Assembly: GCA_000708525.1 (NCBI GenBank)
Contig: JMRP01000001.1
Coordinates: 310,001-374,000 of the forward strand
Source: Cyanobium sp. CACIAM 14
GTDB taxonomy: Bacteria > Cyanobacteriota > Cyanobacteriia > PCC-6307 > Cyanobiaceae
Reading direction: 5' to 3'
Length of the DNA: 64,000 nucleotides
Part shown: positions 47,167 through 54,469 of the stretch, one piece after another
How positions within the stretch are numbered: the first letter of the stretch is position 1
Layout: each line of letters starts with the position of its first letter
Program-made: the position numbers and the translations under genes
The notes under the pieces: model-generated
Databases searched by the model: none
Seen by the model: only the letters and a program-made list of their open reading frames with translations
Told to the model about the DNA's origin: nothing

Positions 47167-47184
47167 TGGTCCCGAATGAGACGC
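47167..47184 (-). repeat. degenerate GTCTCA/GGACCA repeat, cluster A
   Basis: The minus strand reads GCGTCTCATTCGGGACCA. Just beyond it (47134-47147) lies a related half-site, GTCTCG-gt-CGAGAC, a 6-2-6 inverted repeat. Same orientation as clusters B and C. Confidence 0.7.
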
Positions 47185-47245
47185 GAGGGACCATGGTCGC
47201 GGTCCGCCGCGTTCCGATCCGAGCTGCACCAGCAACGCCTCTCCC

Positions 47246-47275
47246 CCTCGATGTGGCAGAGCTGCCACATCGAGG
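47246..47275. repeat. perfect 14+2+14 inverted repeat
   Basis: Left arm CCTCGATGTGGCAG at 47246-47259, spacer AG, right arm CTGCCACATCGAGG at 47262-47275. It starts 121 bp after the apcD stop. As RNA it would form a very stable stem, so it could terminate apcD transcription, but no T-run follows and the length is beyond an ordinary terminator. Confidence 0.9.
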
Positions 47276-47463
47276 CTGCAACGACGCCGCCGGACAGGCT
47301 GGGAGGACGTCCGCTGGGCTTCCCAATCAGGGATTTCCTATGTCGGCAGCCATGGTCGTGCCGGCTGACACCGGAGTGGCGCAGCGGGTTCAAAGCATCA
47401 ACCGGCCGCTGCCGTTGAGAAGGTGCACGACCGGATCGGATGCAACCCAACGATCCCGCATAT

Positions 47464-47489
47464 CCCGAATGAGACGCCTTTCTGGTCTC
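47464..47489 (-). repeat. degenerate GTCTCA/GGACCA repeat, cluster B
   Basis: The minus strand reads GTGAGACCAGAAAG and then GCGTCTCATTCGGGA, i.e. the tail of one unit followed by the head of the next, as in cluster C. The head is identical to cluster A over 15 bases. Confidence 0.7.
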
Positions 47490-47543
47490 ACGCCAAGTCA
47501 CGGTCAGGATAAAAAGGAACGGAAACCAGGGGCGCTTTGGCGA

Positions 47544-47885
47544 ATGGTGCGAACCCGGGGAACGGAAGCGTCTCCCCGCCGGGAGAGAGCGGGCGTCCTC
47601 GGGGAGCGCCTCGACCTTCTCATCCGAGAATCAGAGCTGGTCCCGATCATGGACCAGGCCGCGGCGCATGGGATGGCCGCGCAACTCTCGCAGGCCGGGC
47701 TCCTCCTGTCCCAGTTGCACCAGCCGCCGCCCCGCCCACGCCAGCGCCCCCAGAGGGACTGGAGGGCGATGCGGCAGGACGACGTACCTGGCGTATCTGT
47801 GTCAAAGACAGATGCGCAAGCCCGATCAGATCAGATCCCGGAAGGGTTTTCGGGTGTCCAGATTCTGTCCATCGGCGCTGCCTGA
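47544..47885 (+). CDS. doubtful hypothetical ORF inside the repeat region
   Basis: A 113-aa frame with a plausibly structured N-terminal half (RAGVLGERLDLLIRESEL, MDQAAAHGMAAQLSQAGLLL) rich in Leu, Ala and Glu, followed by Pro-rich and polar sequence. A GGATAAAA element about 30 bases upstream could be a -10 box, but there is no clear ribosome site and no family is recognised. Cluster-type repeat sequence (TGGTCCCGATCAT) lies inside it at 47639. I include it only because it is the least implausible frame here; it may be remnant coding DNA. Confidence 0.2.
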   Translation: MVRTRGTEASPRRERAGVLGERLDLLIRESELVPIMDQAAAHGMAAQLSQAGLLLSQLHQPPPRPRQRPQRDWRAMRQDDVPGVSVSKTDAQARSDQIPEGFSGVQILSIGAA

Positions 47886-48101
47886 GGGACTGTGGCCAGG
47901 ACAGATCCTCTCGAAGTGCCTGGATGGTCCCGGAGCCAATGACTCATCCCGGAACCAGGGGCTTCGACACTCGCCATGGGGCCTCAAGGACCCACGGGTC
48001 AGCCCTCCGCAGTTGAAATCACCGAAAAATCACGATCCCCCTGGACGCACTGTTGACGCAGTCCTGGACCCGGTCCGCGTCTCAGGCTGGACATGTGCAT
48101 C

Positions 48102-48129
48102 CGGTCATTGGCCAGCTGGCCAATGACCG
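48102..48129. repeat. perfect 28-bp palindrome
   Basis: Left half CGGTCATTGGCCAG (48102-48115) is followed immediately by its exact reverse complement CTGGCCAATGACCG (48116-48129), with no spacer. A zero-spacer palindrome of this size is more like a protein-binding or recombination site than a transcription terminator, since the centre cannot form a loop without melting. It lies 216 bp from the end of the J-domain gene. Confidence 0.92.
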
Positions 48130-48241
48130 ATGGGACAGCGCCAAGGCGATGGAAGGGAAGGCACGGGAGCTCCCGGTGGGCATCCAGGCCAGATGCTTCC
48201 CGAGCCGCGCGGACCGGCGCGGAACAAGAACAGCCTCCAGA

Positions 48242-48310
48242 TGGTCCCCGATGAGACACGAAACTGGTCTTGCCTGAGACGCAAGGCTGGTCTCTGCATG
48301 AGACCAGCCT
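48242..48310 (-). repeat. three tandem degenerate ~23-bp units (cluster C) with 11-bp inverted repeat
   Basis: On the minus strand three units follow one another: TGGTCTCATGCAGAGACCAG, GCGTCTCAGGCAAGACCAG and GTGTCTCATCGGGGACCA, joined by CCTT and TTTC. The first unit together with its flanks is also a perfect inverted repeat: AGGCTGGTCTC (48284-48294), loop TGCAT, GAGACCAGCCT (48300-48310). It lies 36 bp downstream of the J-domain gene's stop. Confidence 0.85.
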
Positions 48311-48345
48311 GAGCTCCCTGGGACGCAGTCTTTGGGTTCTGTGCG

Positions 48346-49374
48346 TCAGCGATCCTCGGAGGCCCGTTGGCGGTAAAGCTCCTTGAGGAGCTGGTAGGCC
48401 TCGTTGAGTCGCCGCATCGCCTCCACCGACCCTCCCGCATCGGGATGGTGGTTCTGGGCCATCTCCCGGTAGGCCTCCCGGATCTGGGCAAGGGTGAGGC
48501 GCTGGCCGGGGTCGGTGGGAAGCTGCAGCAACCGCAGGGCGCCGTGCAGGGTCATGGTGTGCTCGAGCGTCTGGAAGGAGGTACCCCTGCGGCGACGACG
48601 GAAACGGTGCACGAAGCGACGAATCAGGGTGGGGATGCGCAGAGTCAGGGTGGATCCGCTGAAAGGATCCTCGAGCACCCCGGCGGTGACCATCACCCGC
48701 TCGAAGCTCGGTGGCCCCTCGCTCCAGCCGGGCACGAACTGCAGCATCACCTGACAGGCCGAGGACCAGGTGAACGTGCGGCCGTCGCTCTGGTCGGACT
48801 GGGGCCAGATGTCCTGAGCCAGCCAGACCATGGCCGCTTCCAGAACGGTGGCGGTGGCCGGCTGGCCGTACAGCGCCAGCCAGTGGTTGCTCACCTCCTC
48901 CATCGCCTGCTGCACCACGTCGCTGGCGAGGGGAGGCAAGGGAGGCGACCCCGAAGGCGAGGGAGCAGGGGAGCGCAGACTGCGCCGGATCACCTCGGAC
49001 CGGCGCCGTACGAAGCCAGGCAGATCGATCCCCCCGCCACCGCGCCCGCTGGGGGCAGGAGTCTGCGCCGGCCCATCCCATTCGAACTCGGCCTGGAGAG
49101 ACTCGATCGCCCCGCGGCCCACCAGCACCAGAGCGCCCTGCTCCTCGAGATCTCCATCACCCTCATGGAGGTGGGGAGCAGGTTCGAGGGATCCGCCGAG
49201 CTCGTCCCTCTCGTCGCCGGCGCCGGAGTCGAAGAGATCGTCGAGCAGCCGCTGGAGCACGTCGCCGCGGCTGCGGATGCCCCACTCCCGCCGCAGGTTG
49301 TCGAGATGGGAGACCAGCTCGCGGGAGAGATCGAGGCTGATCCTCTGCTTGGCGTCGTTCCTTCGCTCAGCCAC
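48346..49374 (-). CDS. ribbon-helix-helix / J-domain protein
   Basis: 342 aa with an unusual combination. The N-terminus looks like a ribbon-helix-helix (RISLDLSRELVSHLDNLRRE...RGDVLQRLLDDLF, residues 11-48). An acidic then Pro/Ser-rich linker follows, then a mostly alpha-helical region (ASDVVQQAMEEVSNHWLALYG), and a C-terminal J-domain from about residue 270 with the HPD motif in AQNHHPDAGGS. J-domains recruit DnaK; the other parts suggest a specific DNA or protein client. No zinc-finger or substrate domain of classical DnaJ is present. It lies upstream (minus strand) of the repeat region and 43 bp downstream of the DUF3370 gene. Confidence 0.82.
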   Translation of the reverse strand: MAERRNDAKQRISLDLSRELVSHLDNLRREWGIRSRGDVLQRLLDDLFDSGAGDERDELGGSLEPAPHLHEGDGDLEEQGALVLVGRGAIESLQAEFEWDGPAQTPAPSGRGGGGIDLPGFVRRRSEVIRRSLRSPAPSPSGSPPLPPLASDVVQQAMEEVSNHWLALYGQPATATVLEAAMVWLAQDIWPQSDQSDGRTFTWSSACQVMLQFVPGWSEGPPSFERVMVTAGVLEDPFSGSTLTLRIPTLIRRFVHRFRRRRRGTSFQTLEHTMTLHGALRLLQLPTDPGQRLTLAQIREAYREMAQNHHPDAGGSVEAMRRLNEAYQLLKELYRQRASEDR

Positions 49375-49417
49375 GACGGCGGTCCTTCGGCGCTGGGGTC
49401 CGATGCATCCGGTGAAT

Positions 49418-51091
49418 TCAGGGTGCCTGCTGGCCGCGCAGGAACTGCTGCTGCGCCTCCACCGCCTCCCGGTAGCGGTCCACCAGGGTGTTCCCCTGGA
49501 ACCCCCTGCCGGAACTGCTCCGCAGCGGGGAGACCAGGGGAGAGGGAGCGAAGGGGGATCGGTTGATGGATCCGGGCACCGGCGGAGGCGGCTGCATCCA
49601 GCCGGGCGAGGAGGCCGGTCGGAGAATCTGGGGAGGAGGAACCAGGGGCCCGGTGCCGGGGCCTGGCGTGGGGACGTCGGACAGAGGAGCCGGGGCGATC
49701 GTCACCTCCGGCGGCGGCGCGGCGGGAGGCTGGGGAGGGCGTGTGGCGGCACCGGCCCGGGCCAGTTCCTGGAGCCGCTCCCGCTCCTGGACGACGGCCA
49801 GCTGACTGGCGCTCACGACACTCAGCAGGTGGCCGGGGGTGGCGTCGGCCGGATAGACCAGACTGACGCGCACAGGCGTGACCTCGCCAGGAACCAGATC
49901 GATCTGCCCCAGGGAGAGGCTCTGGCCGGAGCGGAGGCCGACATGCACCTCCCGCAGACCGGCAGGGGTCTGGATCTGGATCGAACCCCGAAAGGCCGTG
50001 AAGGGGCGACCTCCGATCATGGTGGGATGGCTCATGACCAGTTCGTAAGGCCCGCTTCCCCGCAAGTTCAGGGTGACGTCGAAGCGCACCCCGTAGGTTC
50101 CGACGTTGTCGAGCGATGAATCGACCATGCGGCTGGCCAGAGGATTCACCTGCACGTCCCGGGTGCCGAAATTGGTCCGGTCGGTGCTGGTGAGCGGCAC
50201 GTGCAGCGGTCCTTCGGTCTGCAGGTCGTGGCTGATGGTCGCCTGGTAGGCATCGCCAAGGGCCACTCCACCCACCCGGGAGAAGATCAGACGGTTGTGG
50301 ATGTCGTTGATCCGACTCAGATAGACCCGCCCCGGTGCCAGCAGCCCCTGATCCAGCACAGCCAGAACATCGGCATCGGAGCTCGGGTTCTTGGCCGCCA
50401 CCACGGCCATCTGGAACGGACCGTCGCTGCGGCCGCGCAGCAGGGCGTTGGCGATGCCGAGGGCCGGCAGCTGCGTCTGGAAGAGGACGATGCGGCTGCG
50501 GGCGGGAATGGTGATCTCATCGGCGAGCCGGCTGTCCAGCCTGCCGCGGAGCATCTGCACCGCCGTGGCATCGCCCGGGCCGGTGTTCCACGGCCGCGGG
50601 CCCAGGGGCTTCACCCCCATCAGGTTGTTGGCGAGGTAGGGAGCTTCGAAGCTGTTGCGCACCGCGCCGGTCATGAAGCGGATGTGGACCGGACGCACGC
50701 CCGGATTGATGAGGATGGCCGCGAGGGTGAGTTCGTCGCGACGATCCGAGGGGGAGATGGAGCGGCGGTTGGGCGGGAAGTACTTGTGGTGCAGATGCAT
50801 GCCGAAATCGCCGTTGAAGGTGTATTCGGCGTTGCGCAGAGGCTGTCCGCTCTCGCTGGCGTAGGAATAGCCGGGGGTGGTGCTGATCAGGATGCCCGGG
50901 CCCTCCACCTCCTCGGGCTGGTTCGAATGCAGCACCGGCACGTTGTTGAAGGTGCCGTTGAGGGGGCGTGCCCGCTGACCCGCCATCAGAGCCACGTAAG
51001 CCTGGGCCGGCAGGGGTTGCTGCAGGACCGCCGCACCCAGACCCAGGGCAAGCCAGATACCGATGGGACCAATGGGAGCGACCGATCTCAA
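49418..51091 (-). CDS. exported DUF3370 protein
   Basis: About 557-aa secreted protein of the cyanobacterial DUF3370 family (role unknown; some members are surface or exoproteome proteins). The start is uncertain: TTG at 51091 gives a clean signal peptide (IGIWLALGLGAAVLQQPLPAQA), whereas the open frame to ATG 51343 adds Arg/Pro-rich sequence and would share its start bases with a divergent gene. The core contains the family text LNGTFNNVPVLHSNQPEEVE, GDFGMHLHHKYFPPN and AAILINPG. The C-terminus is a Pro-rich tail. No ribosome site fits clearly. Confidence 0.8.
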   Translation of the reverse strand: MRSVAPIGPIGIWLALGLGAAVLQQPLPAQAYVALMAGQRARPLNGTFNNVPVLHSNQPEEVEGPGILISTTPGYSYASESGQPLRNAEYTFNGDFGMHLHHKYFPPNRRSISPSDRRDELTLAAILINPGVRPVHIRFMTGAVRNSFEAPYLANNLMGVKPLGPRPWNTGPGDATAVQMLRGRLDSRLADEITIPARSRIVLFQTQLPALGIANALLRGRSDGPFQMAVVAAKNPSSDADVLAVLDQGLLAPGRVYLSRINDIHNRLIFSRVGGVALGDAYQATISHDLQTEGPLHVPLTSTDRTNFGTRDVQVNPLASRMVDSSLDNVGTYGVRFDVTLNLRGSGPYELVMSHPTMIGGRPFTAFRGSIQIQTPAGLREVHVGLRSGQSLSLGQIDLVPGEVTPVRVSLVYPADATPGHLLSVVSASQLAVVQERERLQELARAGAATRPPQPPAAPPPEVTIAPAPLSDVPTPGPGTGPLVPPPQILRPASSPGWMQPPPPVPGSINRSPFAPSPLVSPLRSSSGRGFQGNTLVDRYREAVEAQQQFLRGQQAP

Positions 51092-51341
51092 ACTGCGACT
51101 GGCTGGGTTGGCAGGACGACGATGGTGGAGTATCGCCTGTTGGCCCCTTCCTGCGCTGACGCGGAGAGGACCGGCGGGACCGCACGGCCTGGCAGGAACC
51201 CACGCCCACCAGGGCAGGGGTGGAGCTCTGGCCCACCGCTGCTCGGGTGAACCGCAGGCCAGCGATCCCATGGGATGGACCGCGGCGCCCCCGGTGGAAG
51301 CGTTGGGCTCGCTAGAACGTTCGGACTCTGCAGATTTTGTC

Positions 51342-51533
51342 ATGATTCCTCCCCTCGGGTGCTGCTCCGGCTCGGAGTCCGGATCCGGCGCCCTGCGGCG
51401 GTATCAGGAACGCAAGCTGCGTCTGCTGAGCTTCTGGAGGGATGGGGTCGAGCGGCAGCTCGCCGCCCTCAACGCGGCCATCAGCACCCTGGAACAACAG
51501 ATGCACCGGGATCAGAGAGATCCCCAGGCCTGA
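51342..51533 (+). CDS. small conserved hypothetical protein (63 aa)
   Basis: A short basic-helical protein; the C-terminal two-thirds form a predicted amphipathic helix (RRYQERKLRLLSFWRDGVER, QLAALNAAISTLEQQMHRD), a sequence style I associate with a small conserved cyanobacterial protein. The ATG at 51342 shares bases with the alternative DUF3370 start on the other strand (CATG), which supports the shorter DUF3370 start. Its last 53 bases are antisense to the 3' end of the sigma factor gene. No function known. Confidence 0.6.
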   Translation: MIPPLGCCSGSESGSGALRRYQERKLRLLSFWRDGVERQLAALNAAISTLEQQMHRDQRDPQA

Positions 51534-52311
51534 CGCCCTGGATGTCCATGTGCTGGCGCAGCTGTTCCAACCCCTTGTGAAGCAGGCGCTTCACCGTCAT
51601 CGGACTGACGGCCATCTGCCGTCCCAGTCGGCGGTAGCTCCAGCCGCCCAGGACCACCTGCCGCACGACCAGGCTCTGACGAGGCTCCAACAGAGCCAGC
51701 ATCGCCTCCACCGGTGAAGCCTCCGGCGAAGACACCCGCCCGTTCGCCGCTTCGGACGGCAGTTCCGTAGCGACGGAGGTTGCCAGGGCTTCGGCCAGGG
51801 CCGGATCGTCCAGGTGCGCGGGCCTGGCCAGCTGACGCTGCATCTCCAGCCGTTGCCATTCCTCCCCGCTGACCCCCAGGGTCCGGCACAGGGCGGCGAT
51901 GCCCTGGGTTCCCCCGGCGAGCACCGCCGGGTGATTCCTCAGCCGGTTGAAACGCTCCTGCAGTTCGGCCTGTCGCCGCGGCAGTCGCACCAGAGGAGCC
52001 GCATCCCGAAGGTAGTGGAGGATCGCCCCGCGGATGTGGGGGCGGGCGAAGGCCTCGAAGGGGGTCTGCCGATCCTCGCTGTAGAGCTCGGCGGCCCGGA
52101 TCAGCCCCATCAGGCCGACCTGAAGCAGGTCCTCGACGGATTCGCGACTGCAGCGGGCGTAATGAACCGCCAGCGGCCGGACCACGCTGCGGTAACGCTC
52201 CACGCGCCGGTTGCGTTCCTGAACCGCGCTGGCCGGGATTGACCTCCGCCCGGGACGGCTGACCGCCGCCGTGGGACGGGTCTGGAGAGAGATGGAGACG
52301 GATGAGGCCAT
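51481..52311 (-). CDS. alternative sigma-70 factor (group 3, SigF-like)
   Basis: 276-aa sigma factor without region 1. Region 2 is visible as LAVHYARCSRESVEDLLQVG...FEAFARPHIRGAILHYLRD (about 48-105), region 3 follows, and region 4 near the C-terminus (PRQSLVVRQVVLGGWSYRRLGRQMAVS; MTVKRLLHKGLEQLR). Missing region 1 and the short length point to a group 3 factor like SigF; the exact subclass is not certain. Targets unknown. A tail of about 20 Pro/Gly/Asp residues is antisense to the 63-aa gene. Confidence 0.88.
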   Translation of the reverse strand: MASSVSISLQTRPTAAVSRPGRRSIPASAVQERNRRVERYRSVVRPLAVHYARCSRESVEDLLQVGLMGLIRAAELYSEDRQTPFEAFARPHIRGAILHYLRDAAPLVRLPRRQAELQERFNRLRNHPAVLAGGTQGIAALCRTLGVSGEEWQRLEMQRQLARPAHLDDPALAEALATSVATELPSEAANGRVSSPEASPVEAMLALLEPRQSLVVRQVVLGGWSYRRLGRQMAVSPMTVKRLLHKGLEQLRQHMDIQGVRPGDLSDPGASVVPGC

Positions 52312-52486
52312 GGGACGAAGCCTTGACGACTGGCTGGAGACGTGGATGTGGATGGTGGAACCACCTGCCAGCGGATCGGGGTTGGCAGGCGGAACTTCTT
52401 CCAGAGAGCGCCAGGGTCAGCACGAGCCGCAACCGTGGAAACACGGGAGTTCCCCTCACGGGCAGGGTCATGGGCCTGGTGCCGGC

Positions 52487-53314
52487 TCAGCCGGCGGCGG
52501 CCACCGCTTCCAGGAGCGCCCAGGGGCCATGCCGCTCCAGCCAGCCGTGGTCGGCCCCATCGGTGCTGAGCAGATACCCCGCGAATCCCAGGGCATTGAC
52601 ACTGAACCCGGCGCAGTGTTCCCGCACCCGACGCACGGTCATGAACCACTGGTCGTCGAAGAGCAGGTTGTAGGGATGGAGCGGATGGGGGTGATGGGCG
52701 GGCTCTCCCAGCCCGAGGGCCAGGGCATGGGCCCGGTACAGCGTCTCCAGATCGGAACTTCCTGCGGGGTCGGTGCGCAGGCTGAGCTGATAGGCCCAGC
52801 GCCAGGGCGGATCACGTCCCTCCAGTTGCGCCAGCAGCCGGGGGGCGAGAGGGCAGCTGCTCTCGCCCGCGCGGCGGGGGAGGAGCTGGAGATGACGGTG
52901 GGGCTGGCTGGCCCCGGAGCGGGCGCCGCTGTTGAAGAACCACAATCCGCCGGTGTCCCGGCTCACCTGGGCCACCGCCTGCCAGTCGGAGGGCTCCAGC
53001 CAACCGCCCTGGGGCCGCCAGTCGCGGGTGATCACGAGGAGATGGGCCTCCTGAACCGGGAATTTGTTGAGGAGCAGTACATGCCCCGGCTCGAGCAGAT
53101 CCACCTGCAAAGGCCGGTCCCAGGGCAGGAAGGGGTTCGGCCGGGGTCCTCCCCGACGCAGCTGGCGGGGTGGTGCGTTGAGCAGCCGGCGCACCACGAA
53201 GGGCTCGACGCCCGGTAGCGGGAGGATCTCCGTTTCGAGGGGCACAAGGGCTCCGAGCCGGCGTGCCCGCTCCGCCACCTCCCTCGCCCGATGCCACTGA
53301 CGCTCAGCTCGCAC
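52487..53314 (-). CDS. ATP adenylyltransferase (Ap4A phosphorylase)
   Basis: 275-aa HIT-superfamily enzyme splitting diadenosine tetraphosphate to ATP and ADP, controlling the alarmone Ap4A. The histidine motif is SQPHRHLQLLP; N-terminal VRRLLNAPPRQ and the PNPFLPWDRPL stretch and C-terminal HPYNLLFDDQWFMTVRR agree with the Apa1/Apa2-like family. It overlaps the upstream SpoIID-like gene by 11 nt. Some cyanobacterial members accept sulfate as well; not judged here. Confidence 0.88.
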   Translation of the reverse strand: MRAERQWHRAREVAERARRLGALVPLETEILPLPGVEPFVVRRLLNAPPRQLRRGGPRPNPFLPWDRPLQVDLLEPGHVLLLNKFPVQEAHLLVITRDWRPQGGWLEPSDWQAVAQVSRDTGGLWFFNSGARSGASQPHRHLQLLPRRAGESSCPLAPRLLAQLEGRDPPWRWAYQLSLRTDPAGSSDLETLYRAHALALGLGEPAHHPHPLHPYNLLFDDQWFMTVRRVREHCAGFSVNALGFAGYLLSTDGADHGWLERHGPWALLEAVAAAG

Positions 53315-54386
53315 CGGCCTGCAGACGGGCCAGGGAGGCGCCCTGGTAATAGCGCCCGAGAATCTCGTTGTATCGCAGTCCCTGCTCCGCCAGATCCTGG
53401 GCGCCGTGCTGGCTCATGCTCGCCCCCAGGTGGCCATGGGCCTCCTGGCTGATGCGGCTGGTGGCGGCGTAGAGGCTCTCGACGATCCCGCCCTGGTAAC
53501 TCAGGATCACCCCGGAGGTGCTGGCGGTGGCCTGACGGGTGCGGGCGGTGACGCTGCCCAGCCCCCGGTAGGCCTGCCAGCGGGTGGTGTCGCCCAGATG
53601 CCAGTGGGTGCTGGCGGGCCTGGCCATGTGGGCCATGGCATAGGAGCGGGCCGCCACGGCCTGGGCCCTCAGGGCCTCCATGTTCCAGCCACTGGGCATC
53701 TCGGCTCCCACCACGGAGCTCACGTAGCGCTCCAGCGGCAGGTGATTCACCACCTGAAATCCCTCCGAGCCCCGCAGCACCCGCAGCCGGCCTTCGTAGG
53801 GCTGGCCATCCACCAGCAGGACATCCCCTGGACCGGTCTCCATCCAGACCTCGGACCGGCCGCTTAGGGCGGCCACGAGATCGGCGGCCATGGCCGTATC
53901 CCCATGCTGCAGGGCCTGGCCGCTGCGGTCCAGCAGGCGCCAGGGACCGGTGGCGGAGAGGCGGGGCGAGGCCGAGGCCCCCAGCAGGGCCACCCTGATC
54001 TCGAGGGGGACCTCCGGACCCGGTGCCGGCTCCGCCAGGGAGTGGTCGGGGTTGCTCAAACCGGCCCGGTGAGCCCTCAGCGAAGCAGCCGCCAGAAGGT
54101 CCCGGTCCTGGGGAGTCGGCACCGCTCGGGTCGGCCGGGACATCTCCCGGGGTTGGGCGATGAGGGCCTCGAGCAGCTCGGCATCGGAGGTGGAACGGTT
54201 TCCGGGAAGCAGCTCCTGGGAAGCGAAACCGGCACCGACCGCCAGGACCGCCATGGGAGCGGTGACCAGGAGCGGATGTCGACGTGCCCCCTGCAGCAGC
54301 CTTCGGCCGCTGGCACGGAGCATGGCGATGGTGGCCGCGACGTGCCGGCTCAAGGTGGGGGATCCAGAACGCTTCCGCCGGATCAT
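53304..54386 (-). CDS. SpoIID/LytB-domain protein
   Basis: 360-aa exported protein; a membrane/signal segment (LLVTAPMAVLAVGAGFASQ, about residues 38-57) is followed by a linker and a SpoIID domain (LPLERYVSSVVGAEMPSGWNMEALRAQAVAARSY in part, YAATSRISQEAHG, MSQHGAQDLAEQG). SpoIID proteins are lytic transglycosylases acting on denuded glycan in endospore formers; cyanobacterial homologues are common and probably act on cell-wall glycan at division. It overlaps the Ap4A phosphorylase gene by 11 nt. Confidence 0.86.
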   Translation of the reverse strand: MIRRKRSGSPTLSRHVAATIAMLRASGRRLLQGARRHPLLVTAPMAVLAVGAGFASQELLPGNRSTSDAELLEALIAQPREMSRPTRAVPTPQDRDLLAAASLRAHRAGLSNPDHSLAEPAPGPEVPLEIRVALLGASASPRLSATGPWRLLDRSGQALQHGDTAMAADLVAALSGRSEVWMETGPGDVLLVDGQPYEGRLRVLRGSEGFQVVNHLPLERYVSSVVGAEMPSGWNMEALRAQAVAARSYAMAHMARPASTHWHLGDTTRWQAYRGLGSVTARTRQATASTSGVILSYQGGIVESLYAATSRISQEAHGHLGASMSQHGAQDLAEQGLRYNEILGRYYQGASLARLQAGAS

Positions 54387-54469
54387 GCCTGAGAATCCGC
54401 CCTTCGACGTGTTTCGGCCAGGACGGTCGACGCATTGCCCCCGGGGCCGCGTCGCCGAGGGGGGGCGCC

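Larger units (their letters stand above)
47126..48345. other. 1.2-kb gene-poor, repeat-rich region between converging genes
   Basis: apcD (+) and the J-domain gene (-) both end here, so no promoter is needed, yet 1220 bp separate them. I see no recognisable gene. Instead there are large perfect inverted repeats (47246-47275, 48102-48129, 48284-48310) and scattered copies of a degenerate unit with core GYGTCTCAnnnnGGACCAG on the minus strand. The best explanations are decayed mobile-element ends or a repeat family particular to this lineage. Confidence 0.75.

Noticed and set aside
47537-48016. 159-aa frame in the apcD downstream gap
   Set aside because: Pro/Arg/Gly-rich with no hydrophobic core, and it contains repeat-unit sequence; weaker than the 47544 frame, itself doubtful.
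48102-48129. Rho-independent terminator
   Set aside because: The palindrome has no spacer for a loop and no T-run, and it lies 217 bp from the nearest stop codon.
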